Assembly: GCF_000767465.1 (NCBI RefSeq)
Contig: NZ_CP009291.1
Span: 2,584,501-2,648,500, forward strand
Reading direction: 5' to 3'
Length of the DNA: 64,000 nucleotides
Source of the DNA: Novosphingobium pentaromativorans US6-1
GTDB taxonomy: Bacteria; Pseudomonadota; Alphaproteobacteria; Sphingomonadales; Sphingomonadaceae
Made by a program: the position numbers and the translations under genes. Shown piece by piece: positions 9,616 through 17,869 of the stretch (positions are counted from its first letter, which is position 1; each line of letters begins with the position of its first letter). The notes beneath the pieces were generated by a model. The model was not told the DNA's origin. It searched no databases and worked only from the letters and a program-made list of their open reading frames with translations.

Positions 9616-11474
9616 TGGCCATGATCCAGTCGCTCCTTATCGCCAATCGTGGCGAAATCGCCTGCCGCGTCATCCGCACCGCGCGGGCGCTCGGCATCCG
9701 TACGGTGGCGGTCTACTCCGACGCCGATGCCGACGCACTGCACGTTCGCGAGGCGGACGAAGCGGTCCACATCGGTCCGGCGCCGACGCGCGAATCCTAT
9801 CTTGTGGGCGAGAAGATCATCGCAGCTGCCCGGCAGACCGGGGCAGAGGCGATCCATCCCGGCTACGGCTTCCTGTCCGAAAACGCGGCCTTCGCGCAGG
9901 CGGTGATCGATGCCGGGCTCGTCTGGGTCGGGCCCAAGCCCTCCTCGATCACGGCGATGGGCCTCAAGGACGCCGCGAAGAAGCTGATGGCCGAGGCCGG
10001 GGTGCCGGTGACGCCGGGCTACATGGGCGAGGACCAGTCCACTTCCTTCCTCGCCGAGGAGGCCGCCAAGGTCGGCTATCCGGTGCTCATCAAGGCCGTC
10101 GCAGGCGGCGGCGGCAAGGGCATGCGGCTGGTCGAGAGCGAGGAGGACTTCGCCGACGCGCTGGTTTCCTGCAAGCGCGAAGCGGCGGCGAGCTTCGGCA
10201 ACGACCACGTCCTGATCGAGAAGTACATCGCCAGCCCGCGCCATATCGAAGTGCAGGTCTTCGGCGACAGCCACGGCAACGTCGTCCACCTGTTCGAGCG
10301 CGACTGCTCCCTGCAGCGCCGTCACCAGAAAGTGATCGAGGAAGCGCCCGCGCCGGGCATGGATGCTGCGACCCGCGAGGCGCTTTGTGCTGCAGCGGTG
10401 CGTGCAGCAAAAGCCGTCGACTATGTCGGTGCTGGAACCATCGAATTCATCGCCGACGGATCGGGCAAGCTCTCCGCGGACCGGATCTGGTTCATGGAAA
10501 TGAACACCCGCCTGCAGGTCGAACATCCGGTGACCGAGGCGATTACCGGCGTCGATCTGGTCGAGTGGCAGCTGCGCGTGGCCAGCGGCGAGCCGATACC
10601 GATGCGTCAGGAAGACCTCACCATAGACGGGTGGGCGATGGAAGCGCGCCTCTATGCGGAAGATCCCGCGCGCGGCTTCCTGCCGAGCATCGGCACGCTC
10701 GAATTGCTGCAGTTCGGCGAGGCGGAAGGCGCCGAGGGCTGGGGCCGCATCGATACCGGCGTCTATGAGGGCGCGGAAGTGTCGCCGCATTACGATCCGA
10801 TGATCGCCAAGGTCATCGCCTGGGGCGAGGATCGCGACGAGGCGCGCGAGCGGCTGGGCGAAATGCTAGCCGATACTGCGGTCTGGCCGGTCAGGACCAA
10901 TGCCTCTTTCCTGGTCCGCGCGCTGCAGCATCCGCAGTTCGTGTCCGGCGATGTCGATACCGGGCTGATCGGGCGCGACGGCGAGTCCATGGCGCAGCCC
11001 CCGGTGCCTTCGGACGAAGTGCTGCAGGCGGCGGCCAATGCCATGCTGCCGGTCACCGAGATGGCCGGCTTCCGGCTCAATGCTGCACCCGCGCGTGCAG
11101 CATGGTTCCTGCTCGACGGCGAGAAGATCGAGATCGCGCTGACCGGAGAAGGCAGCGATGAGCCGGTGCCCAGCGTACTGGTGACGGAGCAGGGCCAGGC
11201 CTGGTTGCTTTCTCCCTGGCGGCGCGATGCTGCACATGGCGGGGCCGACGGTTCAGGCGCGATTCACGCGCCGATGCCGGGCAAGGTGATCGCGGTCGAC
11301 GTTGCGCAGGGCGACGTCGTTACGCGGGGGCAGAAGCTGCTGACGCTCGAGGCAATGAAGATGGAGCACGCCTTGACCGCGCCCTTCGACGGGGTTGTCG
11401 CGAAGATCGACGTAGAGGAAGGTGCGCTGGTGCAGGTCGATGCCCTGCTGGTGCAGATCGAGGAGACTGAGTAA
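9615..11474 (+). CDS. mccA: Methylcrotonyl-CoA carboxylase, biotin carboxylase/biotin carrier (alpha) subunit
   Basis: ATP-dependent biotin carboxylase fused to a biotin carrier domain, 619 residues. The N-terminal domain starts IQSLLIANRGEIACRVIRTA. The ATP-grasp core contains the glycine-rich loop KAVAGGGGKGMRLV, and EMNTRLQVEHPVTE is the catalytic and metal site. The C-terminal carrier has LEAMKMEH with Lys582 as the biotinylation site, preceded by the hinge-like APMPGKV. It is coupled on both sides by one-base stop/start overlaps (TAATG), so the three-gene operon is made as a unit. Together with the beta subunit it should form the MCC holoenzyme. Confidence 0.92.
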   Translation: MAMIQSLLIANRGEIACRVIRTARALGIRTVAVYSDADADALHVREADEAVHIGPAPTRESYLVGEKIIAAARQTGAEAIHPGYGFLSENAAFAQAVIDAGLVWVGPKPSSITAMGLKDAAKKLMAEAGVPVTPGYMGEDQSTSFLAEEAAKVGYPVLIKAVAGGGGKGMRLVESEEDFADALVSCKREAAASFGNDHVLIEKYIASPRHIEVQVFGDSHGNVVHLFERDCSLQRRHQKVIEEAPAPGMDAATREALCAAAVRAAKAVDYVGAGTIEFIADGSGKLSADRIWFMEMNTRLQVEHPVTEAITGVDLVEWQLRVASGEPIPMRQEDLTIDGWAMEARLYAEDPARGFLPSIGTLELLQFGEAEGAEGWGRIDTGVYEGAEVSPHYDPMIAKVIAWGEDRDEARERLGEMLADTAVWPVRTNASFLVRALQHPQFVSGDVDTGLIGRDGESMAQPPVPSDEVLQAAANAMLPVTEMAGFRLNAAPARAAWFLLDGEKIEIALTGEGSDEPVPSVLVTEQGQAWLLSPWRRDAAHGGADGSGAIHAPMPGKVIAVDVAQGDVVTRGQKLLTLEAMKMEHALTAPFDGVVAKIDVEEGALVQVDALLVQIEETE

Positions 11475-11926
11475 TGCCGGGCCGCTATTTCGACGAATGG
11501 CACGTCGGTGACAAGCTGACCCACCAGCCGAGCCGCACCGTTACCGAGACCGACAACCTGATGTTCTCGGCCATGACCCATAACATGCAGCCGCTGCACC
11601 TCGATGCGGAACTGGCGAGGAAGAGCGAATTCGGCCGCATCCTCGTCAATTCGACTTTCACCTTCAGCCTCGCCATCGGCCTGTCGGTCGCGGATACGAC
11701 GGTGGGTACGCTCGTCGCCAACCTCGGCTTCGACAAGGTGGTGACGCCCAAGCCGACATTCATCGGCGACACGCTCACCTGCACCAGCGAAGTGACCGAG
11801 ATGCGCGAAAGCAAGTCGCGGCCCGGGCAGGGCATCGTGGTCTTCCGCCATGAACTGACCAACCAGAACGGGGAAGTCGTTCTTTCCTGCCTGCGCAGCG
11901 TGCTGCTTAGCGGCAAGCCGCAGTAA
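11474..11926 (+). CDS. MaoC-family hydratase, candidate methylglutaconyl-CoA hydratase
   Basis: A 150-residue single hot-dog MaoC domain. The hydratase-2 motif is present in altered form: NMQPLHLD at residues 37-44, keeping the active-site His42 but with Asn37 where hydratases have Asp. Translationally coupled to mccA. In mycobacteria the MCC genes accD1-accA1 are followed by a MaoC gene in a leucine operon, so a role in hydrating 3-methylglutaconyl-CoA, the MCC product, is a reasonable inference. No enoyl-CoA hydratase (crotonase type) or HMG-CoA lyase gene is visible nearby. Confidence 0.8.
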   Translation: MPGRYFDEWHVGDKLTHQPSRTVTETDNLMFSAMTHNMQPLHLDAELARKSEFGRILVNSTFTFSLAIGLSVADTTVGTLVANLGFDKVVTPKPTFIGDTLTCTSEVTEMRESKSRPGQGIVVFRHELTNQNGEVVLSCLRSVLLSGKPQ

Positions 11927-11987
11927 GTCCTGTACGCCGCATGTCTGGAACTGCCGGGGAAGGTCTTGGCCCTGACCGCTGAAGGCA

Positions 11988-12023
11988 CCTGCCGCGTACC
12001 GTCAAAGGAAGGTACGCGGCAGG
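11988..12023. terminator. Bidirectional hairpin between maoC and the cupin gene
   Basis: Perfect 13-bp stem (CCTGCCGCGTACC / GGTACGCGGCAGG) with a 10-nt loop, between two convergent genes. There is no clear T-tract on either strand, so termination is inferred from stem strength and position. Confidence 0.65.
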
Positions 12024-12031
12024 CTCCGGTC

Positions 12032-12523
12032 TCAGCCGGTTTCGCCTGAATAGAGCTTGCGCTGATCCTCGATCCAATCGGGCAGGTCGAGTGGCGGGTT
12101 GGGCAACTTGGCTATACCCCGCTCCTGCAGCAGTCGGTCGTAGCCTTCCGGATCGGCGTGCCACGGCGTGGGATCGCCGACCATCACTTCGTATAGCGTG
12201 ACGCCTTCCGGTCCAGCCGTAAGCGGTCCATAGGGCACGCCGATGTCGAGCGTGATGTGCGTGCCGGCGGGGCATTCGCGATCGCCTACCGTCATCGAGC
12301 CGCTCAGCACGAAGATGGTATTGGTCGCGTAATGACCGTGCAGGGACACGGTCATTCCCGGATCCCATTCGGCCAGAAAGGCCATGCAGCGCGGGGTCAG
12401 TTCCAGCCACTTTTCACGCACGCTGACGCGCCGGCCGGCATGGTCCTGCGCAAGCACTTCGCGCCACTCGACATCGTCGGCGTGCACGAAGCGCGGCGCT
12501 GCGCCTTTCCTGCCGAACCCCAT
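12032..12523 (-). CDS. Cupin-domain protein
   Basis: A 163-residue single-domain cupin. The central barrel is visible as MTVSLHGHYATNTIFVLSG (metal-binding His-x-His in HGH) and a second strand pair PAGTHITLDIGVPYGPL. A tryptophan-rich C-terminus (TPWHADPEGYD, LPDWIEDQRKLY) follows. No specific reaction can be assigned; small cupins in catabolic operons may be isomerases, dioxygenases or binding proteins. It is the last gene of a five-gene minus-strand operon, and its start overlaps the SDR stop by one base, so it is likely produced with that SDR. Confidence 0.8.
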   Translation of the reverse strand: MGFGRKGAAPRFVHADDVEWREVLAQDHAGRRVSVREKWLELTPRCMAFLAEWDPGMTVSLHGHYATNTIFVLSGSMTVGDRECPAGTHITLDIGVPYGPLTAGPEGVTLYEVMVGDPTPWHADPEGYDRLLQERGIAKLPNPPLDLPDWIEDQRKLYSGETG

Positions 12524-13317
12524 CAGCCGCCCATCTTGACCCCGGCCGCGAGGCCGCCGTCGACAGGCAGGTTCACGCCGGTGACGTTCGCGGCCATGTC
12601 GGAGGCCAGGAACAGTGCGGCATTGGCGCAGTCATCCGCTTCGATCAACTTGCCGAGCGGATGGAGCTTTGCGGCGAATTCCCGAGCCTTGTCGGACCAT
12701 GCATCGGCACCAACGCCGAAATTGGTTGGCATGGCCGCGGGACACACGGCGTTGACGCGAATGCCTTCTCCGGCGACCTGCATCGCCAGGCTGCGGGTGA
12801 GGATCGAAACCGCCCCCTTGGTCGCACCGTAATCCGGTCCGCCGAAAGCGGTGATCCCGGCCAGCGATGACGTGTTGACGATCACCCCGCCACCGCCTTG
12901 CTTGCGGAACTGTGCGATGGCCGCCCTGCAGCCGTTCGCAACCCCGCCCGCGTTGATGGCCATGATTCGCATCAGTTCGTCGAAGGAGCCATCCATGAAC
13001 GAACTGGCCTGGCCGTCTGCATTGGCCTTCGTGGCAACGCCGGCGTTGTTGTACATCACATCCAGCCGACCGAATTCGCTCACCGCCAGGGCGATCGCCG
13101 CTTCCACATCTTCATGCTTGGTGACGTCGCAGGCGATCGCGACTGCCTCGATGCCCTTGTCCTTTGCCATCGCGACGGTGTCTTCGGCACCCTTGACGTC
13201 GATATCGGCCACCACGATCCGCGCCCCTTCGGCACCGAACAGCATGGTTGCGGCACGCCCAACGCCCGCGCCCGCTCCGGTGATGACCACGCATTTGTCT
13301 TTCAGAAGGTCTTGCAT
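12523..13317 (-). CDS. Short-chain dehydrogenase/reductase (SDR)
   Basis: Classical SDR, 264 residues, NAD(P)-dependent alcohol/ketone oxidoreductase. The cofactor motif TGAGAGVG spans residues 13-20, acidic ADID after beta-2 (about 37-40) suggests NAD+, NNAG is at 90-93, and the catalytic Ser150/151-Tyr163-Lys167 set is intact (DYGATKGA). The start MQDLLKDKCVVITG is preceded by AGAGG with about 7-nt spacing; an in-frame start 7 codons upstream has no SD. It sits between the IclR gene and the cupin in one operon. The substrate is unknown. Confidence 0.9.
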   Translation of the reverse strand: MQDLLKDKCVVITGAGAGVGRAATMLFGAEGARIVVADIDVKGAEDTVAMAKDKGIEAVAIACDVTKHEDVEAAIALAVSEFGRLDVMYNNAGVATKANADGQASSFMDGSFDELMRIMAINAGGVANGCRAAIAQFRKQGGGGVIVNTSSLAGITAFGGPDYGATKGAVSILTRSLAMQVAGEGIRVNAVCPAAMPTNFGVGADAWSDKAREFAAKLHPLGKLIEADDCANAALFLASDMAANVTGVNLPVDGGLAAGVKMGG

Positions 13318-13348
13318 CGAAATCCTCTCTAGCTTCAATCGTGTCGTG

Positions 13349-14239
13349 TCACGGCGTCACCGGCTGGCCGCCGGATGCCTTGGTAACCTGGTCGCATGCA
13401 CGCCGGAGCTGGTCGCCGATTTCCAGGATCTGCGCTCCCGTGAGCCGCTTGGTGAAGCCCATCACTGCCAGCGCAAAGGCGACCTGGCCCGTTTCGTCGA
13501 AGATCGGAGCCGATGCGAAAGCCAGATCGTAGGTCTTCGCCTCGTCGAGTTCGGTCACGAGGTAATCGGTCTTGTCCGCGCGATAGGTAAGCGATTGGGC
13601 GTGCGCCTGGTCCTTCAGGCGCTCGGTCCGCAGGCCGGTGGCAAAGCCGACCTTACGCGCGAAAGCCAGGCTGGCGTGAATGCGTTCGGGATCGATGGCT
13701 TCCCGCCGGTCGGCGGTTGAGGCCAGCCAGCGCTCGATCTCGCGCGGTGTGTTCCACGCAAAGAAGACGGTGCCGAAAGGCGGGGAGAGCGGAAAGCGTT
13801 TGCCCAGTTGTGCCGCCCAGCCCAGGTGCGATAGCGAGGATGCGCGTTCGCGCACCACCGCTTCGCCTGCTTCGGGAAAGATCGCCGAACAGATCACGTC
13901 GTAGCGGTCAGCCAGTTCGCGCATGACCGACTTGGCCAGCTGCAAGGGGCCGCCGCGCTGTGCGGCCGCGTCGGCCAGCCTCCCCAGCGCCGGACCCAGC
14001 GCATAGCGCTTGCTGCTGTCGCGCGACAGGTAATTGGCGGAAACCAGCGTGGACAGGAAATTGAGGCAGGTCGCCGTGCTGATCCGCAGGGCGCGGGCCA
14101 CTTCGGTCAGGGTGAAGCTTTCTCGGGGATGATCGGCAAAGAAATCGAGGATCGCCACGGTCCGCTGCGCGGCGGGTGAACCGCGCAGCGGAGTGTCTCC
14201 ATCGTTATTGTCCGCAAGCTTTAGAAAGCTGTCGACCAT
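13349..14239 (-). CDS. IclR-family transcriptional regulator
   Basis: A 296-residue IclR-type regulator. The N-terminal winged helix-turn-helix is at about residues 25-75 (ILDFFADHPRESFTLTEVAR, then RISTATCLNFLSTL), and the C-terminal effector domain follows (VREARASSLSHLG-like region, then FPLSPPFGTVFFAW and a C-terminal GAQILEIGDQLR). It is coupled to the upstream phosphotransferase gene by TGATG, so the regulator is made together with its operon, suggesting autoregulation. The inverted repeat at 16644-16677 in the operon promoter is a candidate binding site. The effector is unknown. Confidence 0.88.
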   Translation of the reverse strand: MVDSFLKLADNNDGDTPLRGSPAAQRTVAILDFFADHPRESFTLTEVARALRISTATCLNFLSTLVSANYLSRDSSKRYALGPALGRLADAAAQRGGPLQLAKSVMRELADRYDVICSAIFPEAGEAVVRERASSLSHLGWAAQLGKRFPLSPPFGTVFFAWNTPREIERWLASTADRREAIDPERIHASLAFARKVGFATGLRTERLKDQAHAQSLTYRADKTDYLVTELDEAKTYDLAFASAPIFDETGQVAFALAVMGFTKRLTGAQILEIGDQLRRACDQVTKASGGQPVTP

Positions 14240-15378
14240 CAGACTTCAAGCGGAACCAGGATGTCCTGGGGCGTGCCGAGGCCGCGGATCGTCGCATTCT
14301 GCTGCGTGGCGATGTTGTTGTTGCCGTTGTTGCCGGGGGCATTGTTGCCTTCCAGCGCGGCCTTGCGCGCGGTGATCAATGCGACCTTGTAACCGGCGAA
14401 AAGCTCGTACCATTCGATGTCGGAGACTTCGATACCGGTGATCGCGCTCCACCGATCGAGCGTTTCGGCGCGATCGCCCAGTCCTTCAAGACGGGTGAAG
14501 CCGAGCGTGTCCGAATGGAAACGGTCGAACCAGAGCCACCAGCCCATGTCGACCAGCGCGCCGCCGAGGCTCATCTGTTCCCAATCCATCACGCCGGTGC
14601 AGGTGAAGTCGTCGCCGAACATCATGTTGCCGATGCGCGCATCGCCCCATGACAGGCCCGCCGGGGGATTTGCCGGACGGTTGGCATCGAGCCATTCGCG
14701 CAAGTCGGCAATGGCCGGAAGGTGATCGACCTTGGCCCAGCGGCCCATGCGGTGCCACCACTCGATGTGCTCTTCGAAGCTGCCATCCCCGTCGGTTTCG
14801 GCCAGGAAGGCGACCTTGTCGAGCGGCGTGAGCGCGACCTGTGCCAGCTGGTCAACGGCCGTTTCCCATGCCCGGCGACGCTCGGCGACGGTGGCGTCGA
14901 ACAGCATTCCGGCCGAGTTGTAGGGCGGAAAGCTGACCGGTACGCGCCCGTGCAGCTTTTCCATGATCATGTAGGGTTGGCCGAACGGCTTGCCGCTGTC
15001 GTCATACACGAAGGGCTCGGCCACCTTGACGCGGCCATGCGCGTGCAGGGCCTTGAGCAGCCGGTACTGGTCATGCATCCGCGGATCCATGAACAGCTGG
15101 AAATCGGCCGGACCGATGCGGAGCACCAGACCGCGACCGACATCGCTGCCATCGGCCTGCCACCGCGCGTCGAACAGGATCGTCTCGTTGGAGGATCCTG
15201 CACCGACGGGCAGCTTCAGGTTTTCGATGGTGACGGGCTGACCGCCCGCCAACTGCCCGGAGACGATCGCCTCCAGCTGACGGGCGACGGTTTCCATGTC
15301 GCGACCGACGCGCGCTGCTACGTCGGTCTTGCGGAAGGCTGGGTTACGGAGTTCGTAGTCCGCCTGGTTGTCTGTCAT
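14239..15378 (-). CDS. APH-family phosphotransferase, candidate hydroxyacyl-CoA kinase
   Basis: A 379-residue aminoglycoside phosphotransferase (APH)-fold kinase. The N-lobe contains GLVLRIGP. The catalytic loop is WGDARIGN at 244-251 (Trp replaces the usual His; catalytic Asp246 is kept). The metal-binding DWE is at 265-267. In a catabolic setting such kinases, like LvaA and the kinase domains of ACAD10/11, phosphorylate hydroxyacyl-CoAs; that role is inferred here. A Gln/Asn-rich low-complexity segment lies at about 346-366 near the C-terminus, which is unusual. It is in an operon with the amidohydrolase (21 bp gap) and IclR (overlap). SD GAGG precedes the ATG. Confidence 0.85.
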   Translation of the reverse strand: MTDNQADYELRNPAFRKTDVAARVGRDMETVARQLEAIVSGQLAGGQPVTIENLKLPVGAGSSNETILFDARWQADGSDVGRGLVLRIGPADFQLFMDPRMHDQYRLLKALHAHGRVKVAEPFVYDDSGKPFGQPYMIMEKLHGRVPVSFPPYNSAGMLFDATVAERRRAWETAVDQLAQVALTPLDKVAFLAETDGDGSFEEHIEWWHRMGRWAKVDHLPAIADLREWLDANRPANPPAGLSWGDARIGNMMFGDDFTCTGVMDWEQMSLGGALVDMGWWLWFDRFHSDTLGFTRLEGLGDRAETLDRWSAITGIEVSDIEWYELFAGYKVALITARKAALEGNNAPGNNGNNNIATQQNATIRGLGTPQDILVPLEV

Positions 15379-15399
15379 CTGAACCTCGCGTGCGAGCGG

Positions 15400-16629
15400 T
15401 TAAGCGCCGATCTTGAACAGTGCCTTGGCGCGGTCGCAGATGATCATCTTCTTGTCTTCTTCAGGCACGCCCACGAAATCCCGGGCGATGACGTCTGCGG
15501 AATGCGGGAAGGTGGTTTCCGAGTGCGGATAGTCGGAAGACCACATGATGTTCTTCGCGCCCGGCAGGTCGCGCATCAGGATGCCTGCACGGTCGTTGAT
15601 GAACGATCCGTAGATGTTCTGGTCCATGTAGAAGCTCGGCCTTTCCTTCAGCGGGCTGCCGATCCAGCCTTTCTGCTTTTCCCAGGTGCGATCCATGTAT
15701 TCGGCGGCGTGCGCGAACCAGCCCACGCCCGATTCGACCGTGGTGTAGCGCAGCTTCGGGAAGCGGTCGAAGACGCCGCCGTAGATCATGACTGCGATGG
15801 GTTCCGCCATTGAGTACTTGGTCATGAGCAGGTCTGGCAGGAAGTGCTTCTTGTCACCGAAGCGGGCGATGCGCGCGCCCAGGTGAATGGTCAGCGTCAT
15901 GTCCAGGTCCACGGCAGCGGCCCAGAAATCGTCGAATTCCGGGTCGGCCAGTCCGCGATCGCCGAACGGGTCGCCGGTCAGCGCGGCAGCCTGCGCGCCC
16001 ATCGCCGCGATTGCGCCGGTATCGCCGCTCGTCTTGTTGGCGGCCTTGGCTTGCGGGAAGGCGGGGATGTTGACCGCATTGAAGCCCAGTGCCTTGGCCT
16101 CGGTCATCATGCGGATCGATTCCTGCGTATCGCGCAGGGGAATATAACCAACGCCAATCAGGCGGCGCGGATCGGTCTTGCAGAAGTCCGAGAGCCAGCG
16201 GTTATAGGCGCCGAAGCTTTCGATATAGAGGTCGACATCCGACGAACCGAGCGGTCCGCCGCCGAACAGGACCGCGGCGTCGATGCCGTCGGAATCCATA
16301 TCCTCAAGCCGGGTGTGGGGCATCCAGCCGCCGGCAAGCATGTCGGCTCGGCGGCCTTCGGCCTTGAAGTCCTTGTTGCCCGCAGCGCCGCCGCCGCCGA
16401 GCAGGTTCAGCTTCTTGCGCCGCCCTTCGAACACGATGTAGTCGGCGTCTTCGCCATGCTCGATCTTCGGGAGCTTGTCGGCCCATTTCTTGTCCATGTA
16501 GTGCTCCCAGAAATCGTGGGGCGGATTCACATGGCTGTCGGCGCAGATGACCTTGTAGTCGATGGGCTGCGAAATGTCGGGGCCGCCAGCGGCCTGGGAT
16601 TCGCGCTTCAGATCTGAAACTTCGTTCAC
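15400..16629 (-). CDS. Amidohydrolase (TIM-barrel, amidohydrolase-2 family)
   Basis: Metal-dependent hydrolase or decarboxylase of the ACMSD/amidohydrolase-2 group, 409 residues. Visible metal-site elements are ADSHVNPP (residues 30-37; His33, with Asn35 where many relatives have a second His), LTIHLGARI mid-protein, and SSDYPHSETTFP near the C-terminus, whose Asp is the usual metal ligand. Start: GTG preceded by GGAGAG with 6-nt spacing gives MNEVSDLKRESQ; a TTG four codons upstream would overlap the SD. It is the first gene of the minus-strand operon. Relatives occur in aromatic and steroid catabolic clusters, but the substrate cannot be read from sequence. Confidence 0.85.
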   Translation of the reverse strand: MNEVSDLKRESQAAGGPDISQPIDYKVICADSHVNPPHDFWEHYMDKKWADKLPKIEHGEDADYIVFEGRRKKLNLLGGGGAAGNKDFKAEGRRADMLAGGWMPHTRLEDMDSDGIDAAVLFGGGPLGSSDVDLYIESFGAYNRWLSDFCKTDPRRLIGVGYIPLRDTQESIRMMTEAKALGFNAVNIPAFPQAKAANKTSGDTGAIAAMGAQAAALTGDPFGDRGLADPEFDDFWAAAVDLDMTLTIHLGARIARFGDKKHFLPDLLMTKYSMAEPIAVMIYGGVFDRFPKLRYTTVESGVGWFAHAAEYMDRTWEKQKGWIGSPLKERPSFYMDQNIYGSFINDRAGILMRDLPGAKNIMWSSDYPHSETTFPHSADVIARDFVGVPEEDKKMIICDRAKALFKIGA

Positions 16630-16643
16630 GGCACTCTCCAAAA

Positions 16644-16677
16644 TTCACAATATTGAATTCTTGTGTAGGATTGTGAA
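16644..16677. promoter_or_regulatory. Inverted repeat TTCACAAT-N18-ATTGTGAA, candidate operator
   Basis: Perfect 8-bp arms separated by 18 bp between the divergent amidohydrolase and phosphotransferase genes, only 15 bp from the amidohydrolase start codon. The adjacent IclR regulator (13349-14239) is the obvious candidate to bind it. A -35-like TTGTGT (16661-16666) and TATCTC (16683-16688), 16 bp apart, could form the rightward promoter. Confidence 0.5.
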
Positions 16678-16743
16678 AGATGTATCTCAATGAGTCAAGT
16701 GTCGGCGCGTCCGCTCGGCAGCAAAACCTACGGGAGATTACCC

Positions 16744-17796
16744 TTGTCCTTTTCACCTGCTCCGCTCGATGCAGATAAATGCACCTCTTTGGAGTGGCTT
16801 TCCGTGGCCTTGAGCCAGGGGCTCGGCCGCCCGGTCAGGCTGACCGGCCGCGAAATCCTCGAATCCAAGGGCCCCTCGGCGCTCAAGATCCGTATGCGCG
16901 TGGAGACCGAGGGAGATCGCGGCGATCTTCCAGAGCAGGTGTGCCTGAAGGGCGTGTTCGACCCCGAACTCTCGACCTGGCTCAAGTCCGGAGCGCAGCA
17001 GGCGGAAGCCTTTTTCTATCGCGATATCGCCAGCCGGCTATCGGTTCGCGTACCGCGCTGCTTCTATGCCGGCTATGACGGGAAGACCGGGGCCGGGCAT
17101 ATCATCATGGAGGATCTGGTGCCGCAAGGTGTCACCTTCCTCTCCGCGATCTCGCCCTATTCGGTTGAGCAGATGCGCGGCAGCCTCGACCAGCTGGCCC
17201 GGCTTCACGGCGGCACATGGAACGCCGATCCTGCAGCGCAGCCGTGGGTGCGCTCCAAGCTCGCCCAGTTTGCCGACGGATCGATCATGCCTCCTGAAGC
17301 CCTTGGCGCGCTGATGGCGGACGGTCGCGCGGAAGGCCTGCCCGACCGGCTGCGTGACGGGACGGCGATCTTCGACGCCCTGCGCGCCCTGTCCGACCGC
17401 GAGGCAGATCTGCCTCTGGGCTTCATCCACGGCGATTGTCATGCAGGCAATGTCTTCGAAGGCCCGGAAGGCATTGGCCTGATCGACTGGCAGGTGCTGC
17501 AGCGCGGGCACTGGTCGCTCGATGTGGCCTACCACATCGCCGCGGCATTGGAGATCGCCGACCGACGCGAGCATGAGCGCGACCTGCTGCGCCACTACTG
17601 CGACCGGCTGGCGCAGCACGGCGGCGAGCCGCTGGACTTCGAGGCTGCCTTCGCGGCCTATCGCGCCGCTTTCCCCTACGGCTTGCTGCTATGGGGAATC
17701 ACGCGCCGTGTGGAACCGGCCATCGTGCACCGCTTCGTCCAGAGGCTGGGAACCGCGGCGGCCGACCACGATAGCCTGGGCTTGCTGGGTGTCTGA
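16744..17796 (+). CDS. APH-family phosphotransferase, second copy
   Basis: APH-fold kinase of 350 residues. The catalytic loop HGDCHAGN is at 229-236 (His229, Asp231, Asn236 intact), then the metal site as GLIDWQ. The start is a choice: TTG preceded by GGGAG with 7-nt spacing (used here), giving MSFSPAPLDADKCTSLEWL; an in-frame ATG 18 codons upstream (16690) has no SD and lies inside the promoter-proximal TATCTC element. It is divergent from an operon containing another APH kinase, so the cluster has two. The role is probably phosphorylation of a hydroxylated catabolic intermediate, by analogy with LvaA/ACAD11; unproven. Confidence 0.85.
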   Translation: MSFSPAPLDADKCTSLEWLSVALSQGLGRPVRLTGREILESKGPSALKIRMRVETEGDRGDLPEQVCLKGVFDPELSTWLKSGAQQAEAFFYRDIASRLSVRVPRCFYAGYDGKTGAGHIIMEDLVPQGVTFLSAISPYSVEQMRGSLDQLARLHGGTWNADPAAQPWVRSKLAQFADGSIMPPEALGALMADGRAEGLPDRLRDGTAIFDALRALSDREADLPLGFIHGDCHAGNVFEGPEGIGLIDWQVLQRGHWSLDVAYHIAAALEIADRREHERDLLRHYCDRLAQHGGEPLDFEAAFAAYRAAFPYGLLLWGITRRVEPAIVHRFVQRLGTAAADHDSLGLLGV

Positions 17797-17869
17797 GCCC
17801 GGGGGCCGGGGGCGGACCTTGACCCTGACCCCTACGCTGACCCTGACCCTGAAACCTGCCTTGGCGACA

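Noticed and set aside
14239..17796. The two APH-fold kinases as antibiotic-resistance genes
   Set aside because: Their context is catabolic and family relatives act on hydroxyacyl-CoAs; nothing supports aminoglycoside resistance.
17819..17853. CCCTGA direct repeats after the second kinase gene
   Set aside because: Short, degenerate, and not palindromic; no likely function.
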